A stretch of 64,000 nucleotides of DNA from JADJOM01 sp046327715 (GTDB lineage Bacteria > Gemmatimonadota > Gemmatimonadetes > Gemmatimonadales > GWC2-71-9): the NCBI GenBank assembly GCA_046327715.1, contig JAXLXY010000001.1:310001-374000 (forward strand), written 5' to 3'. The position numbers and the translations under genes are program-made. Positions 16,878-23,628 of this stretch are shown here, one piece after another (position 1 is the stretch's first letter; each line of letters opens with the position of its first letter). The notes under the pieces are model-generated. The model was not told where the DNA came from. It ran no database searches and saw nothing but the letters and a program-made list of their open reading frames with translations.

Positions 16878-17951
16878 TCAGGCCGTCCGGCCCGCAACGT
16901 AGGCCTGGCGGGCCCGGACCACGGCGTCGACCAGCGGTCCCGGCCCGAAGCGCACCGGGTCGGTCGAGGGGAGGCCGGTTTCCCGGGCGGCCGCCTCGCA
17001 GGCGGCGCGGGCCTCCGCGTCGGAGAGGTCGTAGGTATTGAGCGCGATGCCGATCGTCCGGGTGGGATGCACGAACCCGGCGACGGTCTCGTACAGGCGG
17101 ATGTACTCCGAGAGCGGCGGGATCTTGAGCCAGGAGGCCTGGCGGTAGTCGCCGATGTACTCGCGGGTAGCCTGGTGGCAGAGGATCAGCGCGTCGGGAC
17201 AGGACCCGTGCAGCAGGCCGCAGGTGACCCCCGAATATCCGGGGTGATTGAGGCTCCCCTGCCCCTCCACCAGCACGATGTCCGCGTCCTTGCTGCCCTC
17301 GAGCACCAGCCACTCCGCGGCGCCGGCGATGAAGTCGGCCACGACCGCGTCGACCGCGAGGCCCCAGCCCTCGATCATGATGCCGGTCTGGCCGGTGGCC
17401 ACGAACCGGGTCCGCAGGCCCCGGGCGTTGAGGTCCTTCGTGATCTGCAGCTGGCTGGTCATCTTGCCGACGTTGCAGTCGGTGCCCACCGTCAGGATCA
17501 CGAACGGCTCCACCTCCTTGGCCTTGCCGGAGGCCACCGGCAGGTGCGCCGGGGGCCGCCGCAGGTCGTGGATGGCCCGCCCGCGCTCCCGTGCCCGCGC
17601 CGCTAGGGCGGGGTCATCGGCCAGGAAGGTGTGCAGCCCGCTCCAGAGGTCGCAGCCGGCGTCGAGCGCGGCCAGGAGCCAGTCGCGCCACTCGTCGGGC
17701 AGCTTCCCGCCCATGGGCGCGATGCCGATCAGCACCTGGTCGGGCCGCCGGGCCAGGCCCTCGGCCATCGACGCCACCACCGGAATGTCACCGCCGAAGC
17801 CGAGCACCTGCTGCACCGTCTGTCCCGCCGTGACACGGTCCACCACCGCCGCGATCCGGTCGGGGAGGTAGCGGATGACGGAATTCGCGGTCTTGGAGGT
17901 GAGCGGGCCGAACTCGCCGTCGGCCAGGATCAGGAAGCGGGAGCCGTGCAT
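16878..17951 (-). CDS. DUF1611 protein, DgcN-like
   Basis: The 357-residue protein matches DUF1611: an N-terminal Rossmann-like domain starting FLILADGEFGPLTSKTANSV, and a C-terminal P-loop-like domain with VGTDCNVGKMTSQLQ near residues 155-170 and LVEGQGSLNHPGYSG near 230. Characterised members (DgcN) act as D-glutamate N-acetyltransferase in D-glutamate metabolism together with the epimerase DgcA. No dgcA homologue lies in this window. The gene ends 10 bases before the ABC ATPase start, so an export link is possible. Confidence 0.75.
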   Translation of the reverse strand: MHGSRFLILADGEFGPLTSKTANSVIRYLPDRIAAVVDRVTAGQTVQQVLGFGGDIPVVASMAEGLARRPDQVLIGIAPMGGKLPDEWRDWLLAALDAGCDLWSGLHTFLADDPALAARARERGRAIHDLRRPPAHLPVASGKAKEVEPFVILTVGTDCNVGKMTSQLQITKDLNARGLRTRFVATGQTGIMIEGWGLAVDAVVADFIAGAAEWLVLEGSKDADIVLVEGQGSLNHPGYSGVTCGLLHGSCPDALILCHQATREYIGDYRQASWLKIPPLSEYIRLYETVAGFVHPTRTIGIALNTYDLSDAEARAACEAAARETGLPSTDPVRFGPGPLVDAVVRARQAYVAGRTA

Positions 17952-18069
17952 GGGAGCTTGGGGGAAAGGGGGACGGAACGGGGCGAGGGAACGGCGGAGC
18001 CTGCGCGCCTTCCCCGCGATGGCGCCGTAAGGTAAGCCGGGGCCCGCCGGGGCGGAACGGCCATGGCAA

Positions 18070-18093
18070 AGGGGGCGGCCGAGGCCGCCCCCT
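18070..18093 (-). terminator. Hairpin terminator of the pspA operon
   Basis: A perfect 11-bp stem (18070-18080 with 18083-18093) lies 25 bases after the pspA stop. Read on the minus strand it is followed by TTTGCC. It separates the psp operon from the DUF1611-ABC genes downstream. Confidence 0.7.
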
Positions 18094-18118
18094 CTCCCGT
18101 GCAGCCGCGATGGACGTC

Positions 18119-18886
18119 CTACTTCTTGTCGTCCTCGTCGTCCACCAGCTCGGCCTCGACGGTCTCGCCGGCGCCCTTGCCCAGCTGCTTGGCGGGGCCG
18201 CCGCTGCCGGCACCGAGCATGCCCATCTTGGCCTTGAGCTCGAGCAGCTGCTGGTCAGGCGCGCCCTTGTACTCCAGCGCCTGGAACTGCTGCAGCAGCT
18301 GGTCGCCCTCGAACTCGTTCTGCAGCTCGGCGGCCGCGATGGCCTTCCGCTCCTGCTGCTCGATCTTCTCGGTCATCCGCTCGAACGACTCGAAGGCGGA
18401 CTTGTCGGACATCCCGGACATCGTCTCCTGGATGCGCTGCTGGGCCTCCGCGCGGCGCGCCCGGGCGATCAGGATGTTCTTCTTCCGCTTGGCTTCCTCG
18501 ATCTTGTCGTTGAGCCCGCGCAGGGAGGCCTTGAGGTTCTCGGTCTCGGCCTTGTGCTTGACCCAGGTCTCGTGCAGCTGCTGGGCCCCCTGCATCGCCT
18601 CGTTGTAGCGCAGCAGGGCCTGCTTGGCGAGGTCGTCCCGGCCCTCCTGCACGGCGAGCATGGCGCGGCGCTCCCAGTCCTCGGCCTGCTTGCGCATGGC
18701 TTCGGCGTCGGCCTGGAGCTTCTTCTCGTCGGCGATCGCGGAGGCCACCTGCTGCTTCGCCTTGGCCAGCTGGCCCTTCATGTCGGCGATCAGCTGGTTG
18801 AGCATCTTCTCCGGGTTCTCGGCCCGCGAGATGAGGTCGTTGAGGTTCGACCGGATCAGCGTGGACAGACGGTCAAAGATCCCCAT
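18119..18886 (-). CDS. pspA: PspA/IM30 (ESCRT-III-like) membrane stress protein
   Basis: The 255-residue, almost wholly helical protein starts MGIFDRLSTLIRSNLNDLIS, the amphipathic membrane-binding helix of PspA/Vipp1. A long coiled-coil hairpin follows, with AENPEKMLNQLIADM at 22-36, then the remaining helices and a disordered acidic C-terminal tail (about 230-255). PspA forms ESCRT-III-like assemblies that protect damaged inner membrane. The gene lies last in a run of sixteen minus-strand genes, after fourteen PspB-like genes and a YbjN-like gene, and is followed by a terminator. This makes it the effector of an enlarged phage-shock operon. Confidence 0.94.
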   Translation of the reverse strand: MGIFDRLSTLIRSNLNDLISRAENPEKMLNQLIADMKGQLAKAKQQVASAIADEKKLQADAEAMRKQAEDWERRAMLAVQEGRDDLAKQALLRYNEAMQGAQQLHETWVKHKAETENLKASLRGLNDKIEEAKRKKNILIARARRAEAQQRIQETMSGMSDKSAFESFERMTEKIEQQERKAIAAAELQNEFEGDQLLQQFQALEYKGAPDQQLLELKAKMGMLGAGSGGPAKQLGKGAGETVEAELVDDEDDKK

Positions 18887-18892
18887 GCGGTG

Positions 18893-19285
18893 TCACTCCC
18901 GGTACGGCGCCAGCGCGCCGAGATGCGTGGCCAGGGCAAGCGTCAGGGAATCGAAGCTCGCCTCGAACTCGTTGAAATCCAGGTTCTCCAGCTCCAGCGT
19001 GTCGACCAGCACCACGCGGTCGCCCTCCAGCCCGTAGGCGCCATGCACCAGGTCGCGGGCGTTGTAGGCGAGCAGCGCCCGGCACAGCTCCGCCTGCTTC
19101 TGGGCGCCGGCCGGCAGCGTCATCACGGTGACCCGGAGGATGACCACCGGCGGGGCGAAGTGGACCACCACCTCGGCGCCGGCGGTGGTGCGGACCACCC
19201 ACAGGCCGGGCTCGATCTCCCGCGTGTCGGCACTCCCGCTGTCGAGGCGGTCGAGAAAGTTCTCGATGTCTTCCCTGGCTCGCAT
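18893..19285 (-). CDS. YbjN/CesT-like protein
   Basis: The 130-residue alpha/beta protein matches the YbjN-like (type III secretion chaperone-like fold) pattern: an N-terminal helix REDIENFLDRLD, beta strands WVVRTTAGAEVVVHFAPPVV and LRVTVMTLPA, a helix AELCRALLAYNARDL, the strand-turn VHGAYGLEGDRVVLVDTLEL, and a closing helix FEASFDSLTLALATHL. Such proteins are thought to bind partner proteins. It sits 6 bases before pspA and 41 bases after the last PspB-like gene, with an AAGGAGGGC ribosome site, so it probably chaperones a component of the stress complex. Confidence 0.75.
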   Translation of the reverse strand: MRAREDIENFLDRLDSGSADTREIEPGLWVVRTTAGAEVVVHFAPPVVILRVTVMTLPAGAQKQAELCRALLAYNARDLVHGAYGLEGDRVVLVDTLELENLDFNEFEASFDSLTLALATHLGALAPYRE

Positions 19286-19326
19286 CCGCGCCCTCCTTGG
19301 GCGATTCGGGCTACCGGCTCCTCAAT

Positions 19327-19566
19327 CTAATCAGCCCTGCCCCGTCCGGGCCGGGCCCCGCGCGCCGTGCTGGCCTCCCGAAGCAGTCGCTCCAGGCGGT
19401 TCACCCGGCCCTCCAGCTCCGCCAGCTCGGCCATCAGCTGGCCGTGGGCCTGGGGCGTCCGGGCCTCGATCCAGCGCGCCACCGCGCGCCCGATCGGTCC
19501 CATGAACAGCGCCCAGGAGGCGGTGGCACCCGCCCCGAGCAGGATCACGACCACGACGGTTTGCAT
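19327..19566 (-). CDS. PspB-like small membrane protein 14 (degenerate tail)
   Basis: At 79 residues this is the shortest and last member of the fourteen-gene array. One N-terminal membrane span is followed by MGPIGRAVARWIE, the post-span motif of the family, then a short coiled coil. The usual ERxDFAERML ending is degenerate here (GRVNRLERLLREAS), and the tail is basic instead of LPGG. It starts 6 bases after the stop of member 13. Having lost the common ending it may cap or regulate the others, but that is inference. Confidence 0.75.
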   Translation of the reverse strand: MQTVVVVILLGAGATASWALFMGPIGRAVARWIEARTPQAHGQLMAELAELEGRVNRLERLLREASTARGARPGRGRAD

Positions 19567-19572
19567 CGGGCC

Positions 19573-19905
19573 CTACCGCGCCACTTCCATCGGCTCGGGC
19601 GGGGTGTCCGCCTCCGGGCCGGGAGCCGGCAGCCCGCGCGCGAGCATCCGCTCCGCGAAGTCCAGCCGCTCCTCCAGCTCGAGCACCCGGTGCTCCACGC
19701 CCTGCAGCTCCTCCAGGCGCTGGGCCAGCCGGGCCAGGTCTTCCTCGGTGCCCGGGTTCCGGCCTCCGAACAGGCGGCCCATGACCAGTTCCACCGAGAC
19801 CGTCATGGCGCGGCCGATGGCCCGGCCGAGCGGACCGGTGGTGACGCCGAGCCCGATCAGGCCGATGGCCAGCCAGAATGCCAGGTCCCCGATACCGTCG
19901 CCCAT
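19573..19905 (-). CDS. PspB-like small membrane protein 13
   Basis: The 110-residue protein has one membrane span (about 8-26), the post-span motif TGPLGRAIGRAM, a longer amphipathic linker than its siblings, and a coiled coil ending ELEERLDFAERMLARG. Its acidic-proline C-terminus (EADTPPEPMEVAR) is almost identical to that of member 12, so 12 and 13 are the most recent duplicates. It begins 9 bases after member 12. Confidence 0.85.
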   Translation of the reverse strand: MGDGIGDLAFWLAIGLIGLGVTTGPLGRAIGRAMTVSVELVMGRLFGGRNPGTEEDLARLAQRLEELQGVEHRVLELEERLDFAERMLARGLPAPGPEADTPPEPMEVAR

Positions 19906-19914
19906 GATCTCCTC

Positions 19915-20193
19915 CTAGCGGGCCGACTCGACGGGCTCGGGCGGGGTATCCGCCTCGGGGCCCGGCAGTCCCCGTGCCAGCATGCGCTCCGCGAAATCCA
20001 GCCGTTCCTCCAGCTCCGCCACCCGGGCTTCCATCGCCTCCAGGTGGGCCAGTCGCAACTCGGTCTCTTCCGCATCGGCGCCGGGCGGGAGCGGGCGCCG
20101 GCGCGACTCGAGGTACGACCCGAGCGCCTGCCCCACCGGCCCGAGGAAGACCGCGATCCCGAAGGCGCTGAGCGCCACCCAGAAGGCTCCCAT
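19915..20193 (-). CDS. PspB-like small membrane protein 12
   Basis: The 92-residue protein has a membrane span at about 3-18, the motif LGPVGQALGSYLE, and a coiled coil ending ELEERLDFAERMLARG, then EADTPPEPVESAR, shared with member 13. It begins 11 bases after the stop of member 11. The predicted topology is a short N-terminus in the periplasm or membrane and a cytoplasmic coiled coil able to contact PspA. Confidence 0.85.
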   Translation of the reverse strand: MGAFWVALSAFGIAVFLGPVGQALGSYLESRRRPLPPGADAEETELRLAHLEAMEARVAELEERLDFAERMLARGLPGPEADTPPEPVESAR

Positions 20194-20204
20194 CGCGTAT
20201 CTCC

Positions 20205-20555
20205 TCAGCTGCCCGGCAGCCGCGCCTGGTCCTTCTCACGGGCCTGGGCGAGCATGCGTTCGGCGAAGTCCAGCCGCTCCTCCAGCTCCATCACCCGCTG
20301 CTCCAGGTGGTCCACCTCATTCATGCGTGCCTCGACGGCTTCCCACCGCCCGGAGTCCGTCGGTTCGGCCCCGAGGGCGAGGGCCCGCTTGCGGCGCCAG
20401 CCCAGCACACCGAGGGACCCCGCGAGCAGCACGCCCATGGCGAAATCGCCGACCGGGCGCTGGATCATGCTGTCCACGCCGATGCCGAGGGCGATGGTCA
20501 CGGCCCCGTGCACCAGGACATCGAACCAGTCGAGCCCGAGGATCTTGTAGCTCAT
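20205..20555 (-). CDS. PspB-like small membrane protein 11 (two-span variant)
   Basis: The 116-residue protein differs from most siblings in having two hydrophobic segments, WFDVLVHGAVTIALGIG and FAMGVLLAGSLGVLGW, followed by RRKRAL, then the common coiled coil ending MELEERLDFAERMLAQ and a final ARLPG. Its N-terminal two-thirds match member 9, so 9 and 11 derive from one two-span ancestor, interrupted by the one-span member 10. Its start overlaps member 10 by 4 bases. Confidence 0.85.
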   Translation of the reverse strand: MSYKILGLDWFDVLVHGAVTIALGIGVDSMIQRPVGDFAMGVLLAGSLGVLGWRRKRALALGAEPTDSGRWEAVEARMNEVDHLEQRVMELEERLDFAERMLAQAREKDQARLPGS

Positions 20556-20863
20556 GGGGCCGGCCGCTCCCCCGGCAGCCGGGCCGGCTCCCGCTGCTGC
20601 GCCAGCATCCGCTCGGCGAAGTCGAGCCGTTCCTCCAGCTCCGCCATGCGATCCTGTCCCCGCTGCATTTCCTCCAGGCGGGCCGACACCTCCGCCAGCT
20701 GGTCCCGGACACCCGCCGCGTCACCGGGCCGGTCCATGCGCCGGGCGTAGGCCCGCGCCACCGGGTACAGCACCGCCGCCAGGAAGGCGCCCAGCATGAC
20801 GGTGACGATGCCGACCGTGCGCACCAGCGTCGGGTCGGCGGCTTCGACCTGCATGATGGTCAC
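20552..20863 (-). CDS. PspB-like small membrane protein 10
   Basis: The 103-residue protein has a single span at about 15-37 (IVTVMLGAFLAAVLYP), the related post-span motif YPVARAYARRMD, a coiled coil and the common ending AELEERLDFAERMLAQQREP with LPG after it. It overlaps member 9 and member 11 by 4 bases at its two ends. An alternative Met at residue 4 is possible. Confidence 0.85.
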   Translation of the reverse strand: MTIMQVEAADPTLVRTVGIVTVMLGAFLAAVLYPVARAYARRMDRPGDAAGVRDQLAEVSARLEEMQRGQDRMAELEERLDFAERMLAQQREPARLPGERPAP

Positions 20864-21222
20864 TCGGCCTCCCGTGCCCCGAGCCGGGGCGCTTCCCGCT
20901 GTTGCGCCAGCAGCCGCTCCGCGAAGTCCAGCCGCTCCTCGAGCTCGAGCATCCGGGCCTGCTGTGCCTCGAGTTCGGCCAGCCGGTCCTCGAGGGCGAA
21001 GAGCCGCTCGGCCTGCACCTCACCCGTCGTCTCCGCCGGGGCCTGCTGCAGCGCCCGCTTGCGCCGCCAGCCGAGCACCCCGAGCGAGCCCGCCACCACG
21101 GCGCCGATCAGGGCCTCGGGCTGCTCGGTGGCCACGCTGCCGGCCACCACCGTGAGCGCGAAGGTGATGCCCACGTGGAGCAGCAGGTCGAACCCGTCGA
21201 GGCCGAGGCCGCGGCGTGCCAT
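20860..21222 (-). CDS. PspB-like small membrane protein 9 (two-span variant)
   Basis: The 120-residue protein has two hydrophobic segments; the second, GAVVAGSLGVLGWRRKRAL, is nearly identical to member 11. The coiled coil carries LFALEDRLAELEAQQARML and the common ERLDFAERLLAQQRE ending, with a modified tail (RLGAREAE). The start overlaps the stop of member 8 by one base and its stop overlaps member 10 by 4. Confidence 0.85.
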   Translation of the reverse strand: MARRGLGLDGFDLLLHVGITFALTVVAGSVATEQPEALIGAVVAGSLGVLGWRRKRALQQAPAETTGEVQAERLFALEDRLAELEAQQARMLELEERLDFAERLLAQQREAPRLGAREAE

Positions 21223-21512
21223 CAGCCCTCGCCCCGCGTCGGGAGCCGCGCCGCATCGTGGCCCTGTGCGAGCAGCCGCTCGGCGAAGTCGAGCCGTTCC
21301 TCCAGCTCCGCGGTTCGGCGCGCCTGCAGCTCCAGGTCGGCCAGGCGCGCCTCGAGCCCCGCCAGGTCCGCGCCCCCGGGGTCGCGCCCCTCGATGCGGC
21401 GCGCCAGCGCGCGCCCGATCGGCCCGAGGGCCACGAAGCCGATGATCCCCGTGATGGCGAGGATCGTCGCCAGGTTCTCGACCAGCAACCGGGTGATGAG
21501 CGGCTCACCCAT
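21222..21512 (-). CDS. PspB-like small membrane protein 8
   Basis: The 96-residue protein has one span at about 14-32 (ILAITGIIGFVAL), then GPIGRALARRIEG, the cleanest form of the post-span motif, and a coiled coil ending ELEERLDFAERLLAQG. ATG 21512 is chosen because the protein then begins like its siblings and overlaps member 7 by 8 bases; further upstream in frame the sequence is antisense-like and lacks a family match. Confidence 0.84.
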   Translation of the reverse strand: MGEPLITRLLVENLATILAITGIIGFVALGPIGRALARRIEGRDPGGADLAGLEARLADLELQARRTAELEERLDFAERLLAQGHDAARLPTRGEG

Positions 21513-21795
21513 CGTGACCACCGGGGAGCGCGCCGGGCTCCCGCTGCCGGGCGAGCATCCGCTCGGCAAAGTCGAGCCGCTCCTCGAGCTCCGCCACCCG
21601 GTGCTGCAGGTCGTCCGCCCCCGCAGCGCGGGCCCGGAGGTCCTCCAGCTCCGCCGCGATCGCCTGCAGCTCCGGGCCGCTGGTCCGCTCGAGCCGGCGG
21701 GAGAACACGTTCACCAGCCGGATCAGGGCATAGGAGACGGTGCCCGCGCCACCGAAGGCGAGCAGGATCCCCAGGATCTTGGCGACGTCATCCAT
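21505..21795 (-). CDS. PspB-like small membrane protein 7
   Basis: The 96-residue protein has one span at about 6-27, a divergent post-span segment (VNVFSRRLE), a coiled coil and the ending AELEERLDFAERMLARQREP with LPGG after it. Its ATG overlaps the stop of member 6 by one base. From this member onward the ending is mostly the LEER-DFAER form, unlike the TQER-DFTER form of members 1-3. Confidence 0.85.
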   Translation of the reverse strand: MDDVAKILGILLAFGGAGTVSYALIRLVNVFSRRLERTSGPELQAIAAELEDLRARAAGADDLQHRVAELEERLDFAERMLARQREPGALPGGHDG

Positions 21796-22154
21796 CAGTC
21801 GCCCCGCGGCAGGCGCTCGGCCTCACGGCGCTGCGAGAGCAGCCGCTCGGCGAAGTCCACCCGTTCCTCGAGCTCCAGCATCCGGTGCTGCATGCCCTCG
21901 AGCTCCGCCACGCGCTCACGCAGCTGGTCCAGCTCGGCCCGGGTTTCCGGATCGAGCCCGGCGGCCCGGCCCTCGAGCCGGCGTCCCAGCGCCCGCATCA
22001 GCGGATAGAACACGATCGTGGCCGCGGCCAGCGCCCCCAGCGCGATCAGCATCGTCACGCCGGGCGGCAACGTCATCCACGGCGGCAGGATCACCTCCGG
22101 CGACTGCACGATCACCGGCGGCATCGGGGGCAGCGGGGTCTCGGCGACCTGCAT
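21795..22154 (-). CDS. PspB-like small membrane protein 6 (proline-rich N-terminus)
   Basis: The 119-residue protein has about 35 proline-rich residues before its single span (MLIALGALAAATIVFYPL), then MRALGRRLEG, a coiled coil with LRERVAELEGMQHRMLELEE, and ERVDFAERLLSQRRE with LPRG after it. ATG 22154 overlaps the stop of member 5 by one base. A longer frame extends upstream through members 5 and 4 but is a shadow of them. Confidence 0.83.
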   Translation of the reverse strand: MQVAETPLPPMPPVIVQSPEVILPPWMTLPPGVTMLIALGALAAATIVFYPLMRALGRRLEGRAAGLDPETRAELDQLRERVAELEGMQHRMLELEERVDFAERLLSQRREAERLPRGD

Positions 22155-22408
22155 CACGACTCCCCGCCGGGCAGCTGCCCGGCCTCCCGCCCGCGCGCCA
22201 GCAACCGCTCGGCGAAATCCATCCGCTCCTGCAGGTCGGCTACCTCGGTGCGCAGCCGGTCGACCTCCTCCAGCAGGGCGGGATCCGCGGCGGCCTCCGA
22301 CTGGGTGCCGCGAATCCGGTCCGCGATGGCATGGCCGATCTCGGTCTTGGACAGCAGGAACAGCATCCCGCCGCCGAAGAAGATCAGGATGAACAGGACG
22401 CCTTCCAT
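22154..22408 (-). CDS. PspB-like small membrane protein 5
   Basis: The 84-residue protein is close to PspB in size. It has one N-terminal span (VLFILIFFGGGMLFLL), the motif TEIGHAIADRIRG, a coiled coil and the ending LQERMDFAERLLARGRE with LPGG after it. It overlaps neighbours on both sides by one base. The post-span motif pairs it most closely with member 4. Confidence 0.86.
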   Translation of the reverse strand: MEGVLFILIFFGGGMLFLLSKTEIGHAIADRIRGTQSEAAADPALLEEVDRLRTEVADLQERMDFAERLLARGREAGQLPGGES

Positions 22409-22656
22409 CAGTGCCCTCCCGGCAGCTGGCCCTCTTCCCGGCGCTGCGCCAGCAGGCGCTCGGTGAAGTCCACCCGTTCGTGCAGCTCCGACAGTTCACC
22501 ACGCACCCGCTCCAGCTCCTCGTAGAGCGCCTGGTCCGGCTCCGCGGGTGCCTGGCCCCGGATGCGGTCCGCGATGGCACGACCCACCGGGCTGAACGAG
22601 ATGGCAATCAGGGTGCCACCCCCGAAGATCAGGATCAGCGCCAGAATGTCTTCCAT
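22408..22656 (-). CDS. PspB-like small membrane protein 4
   Basis: The 82-residue protein has one span (ILALILIFGGGTLIAI), the motif SPVGRAIADRIRG, and a coiled coil ending LHERVDFTERLLAQRREE with LPGG after it. The start overlaps the member 3 stop and the stop overlaps the member 5 start, each by one base (TGATG). Its compact layout makes it the clearest single example of the family. Confidence 0.86.
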   Translation of the reverse strand: MEDILALILIFGGGTLIAISFSPVGRAIADRIRGQAPAEPDQALYEELERVRGELSELHERVDFTERLLAQRREEGQLPGGH

Positions 22657-22979
22657 CAGCCCCCCGGCAGCTGTTCCGGCGCGCGCTGGCGCGCCAGCAG
22701 CCGTTCGGTGAAGTCGAGCCGTTCCTGGGTCTCCATCAGCTGGTGACGGAGCTCGTCCATCCCGGCCCGCAGATCGTCCACTTCGCCCCGCAGGGCGTCA
22801 GGCTCTCCCCCGCCCCCGCCGATCCGGCGCGCGAACGCCTGCGCGATCGGCCCGAGGATCTTGAACGTCGTGTAGCCGAGGATCCCCAGGATCGGGATCG
22901 AGCCGCCAAGCATCACCAGCAGCTGGCCCACACTGGGGCCATCACTCACGCCCTGCAGCAGTGCCGCGGTGACCATCAA
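22656..22979 (-). CDS. PspB-like small membrane protein 3
   Basis: The 107-residue protein has a longer N-terminal segment before its span (LVMLGGSIPILGILGY), the motif LGPIAQAFARRIGG, a coiled coil and the ending TQERLDFTERLLARQRAP with LPGG after it. The start overlaps member 2 by 4 bases; a second Met directly follows the first, so either may be used. Confidence 0.85.
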   Translation of the reverse strand: MMVTAALLQGVSDGPSVGQLLVMLGGSIPILGILGYTTFKILGPIAQAFARRIGGGGGEPDALRGEVDDLRAGMDELRHQLMETQERLDFTERLLARQRAPEQLPGG

Positions 22980-23239
22980 TGCACGTCCTCCCGTTCGGCC
23001 TGGCCCCGGGCCAGCAGGCGCTCGGTGAAGTCCACCCGTTCCTGCGTCTCGGCCAGCGCCTGCTGCAGGCCGTCCACCTGCTCCCGCAGCGCGGCCAGCT
23101 CCTCCTCGACCTGGGGCGAGAGCGTCACGCCCCGGTAGCGCGCCCGCAGCCCCTGCACGATCGCCCAGGCGATGACCCCGGTGGTGATGATGCCCGTCAG
23201 CATCCCCGCGATGGCGACGATCGCCTGTCCCGGATCCAT
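22976..23239 (-). CDS. PspB-like small membrane protein 2
   Basis: The 87-residue protein has one span at about 5-29 (IVAIAGMLTGIITTGVI), a post-span segment that has lost the GPIGRA form, and a coiled coil ending TQERVDFTERLLARG, followed by an acidic tail in place of LPGG. ATG 23239 lies 4 bases after the stop of member 1 and is the first Met that yields a family-like start. Confidence 0.83.
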   Translation of the reverse strand: MDPGQAIVAIAGMLTGIITTGVIAWAIVQGLRARYRGVTLSPQVEEELAALREQVDGLQQALAETQERVDFTERLLARGQAEREDVH

Positions 23240-23243
23240 GCGA

Positions 23244-23513
23244 CTACCCCCGCGGCAGCTGGTCCGGCGTCCGCTGCTGGGCCAGCAGCCGCTCGGTGAA
23301 GTCGAGGCGCTCCTGCGTTTCGGCCAGCTGGTGCCGGACATCCTCGAGGCCGGTCCGCAGCGCCTGCATCTCGAGCACCAGGTCATCGTCGGCGTCGCTG
23401 GCGTTGACCCGGATGGCGTGGGCGATGGCCTTGCCGATCTCGGACCGCGAGATGAACACCAGTCCGACCATGACGAAGAAGCTGATGGGGATCAGCACCT
23501 CCGGGCCGCTCAT
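23244..23513 (-). CDS. PspB-like small membrane protein 1 (first gene of the array)
   Basis: The 89-residue protein begins MSGPEVLIPISFFVMVGLVF, a single span, then SEIGKAIAHAIR, a coiled coil and the ending TQERLDFTERLLAQQRTP with LPRG after it. ATG 23513 is supported by AAGGAGG 7 bases upstream. It is the promoter-proximal gene of the array; the upstream 115 bases hold a TGAAAC-N17-CGTA element. Confidence 0.85.
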   Translation of the reverse strand: MSGPEVLIPISFFVMVGLVFISRSEIGKAIAHAIRVNASDADDDLVLEMQALRTGLEDVRHQLAETQERLDFTERLLAQQRTPDQLPRG

Positions 23514-23579
23514 CCAGCCTCCTTCGGACTTCAGGGTGTCGGGTCGACCGGGGCGGGACCGTCCCGGCTTCAGGGCACG

Positions 23580-23606
23580 TACGGGCTCATGTTTCAACTT
23601 GTTTCA
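23580..23606 (-). promoter_or_regulatory. Possible ECF (sigma-W-type) promoter of the psp array
   Basis: On the minus strand TGAAAC (23606-23601) is followed after 17 bases by CGTA (23583-23580), close to the TGAAAC-N16-CGTA consensus known for Bacillus sigma-W, which controls a pspA homologue there. A second TGAAAC lies at 23596-23591, one helical turn on. A 6-bp inverted repeat CGGGAC/GTCCCG (23554-23566) lies between this element and the first gene. No -24/-12 sigma-54 element was seen. Function is inferred. Confidence 0.5.
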
Positions 23607-23628
23607 TACGAAATTCGCGGCTCCCGGG

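Noticed and set aside
21795..22607. A longer minus-strand frame (270 codons) that would fuse PspB-like members 4-6
   Set aside because: The extra N-terminal part is an out-of-frame reading of members 4 and 5, which have their own starts, spans and motifs. ATG 22154 gives a normal family member.
23514..23628. A sigma-54 promoter with PspF-type control for the psp array
   Set aside because: No GG-N10-GC element of the TGGCAC-N5-TTGC form is present on the minus strand, and no pspF-like gene is nearby.
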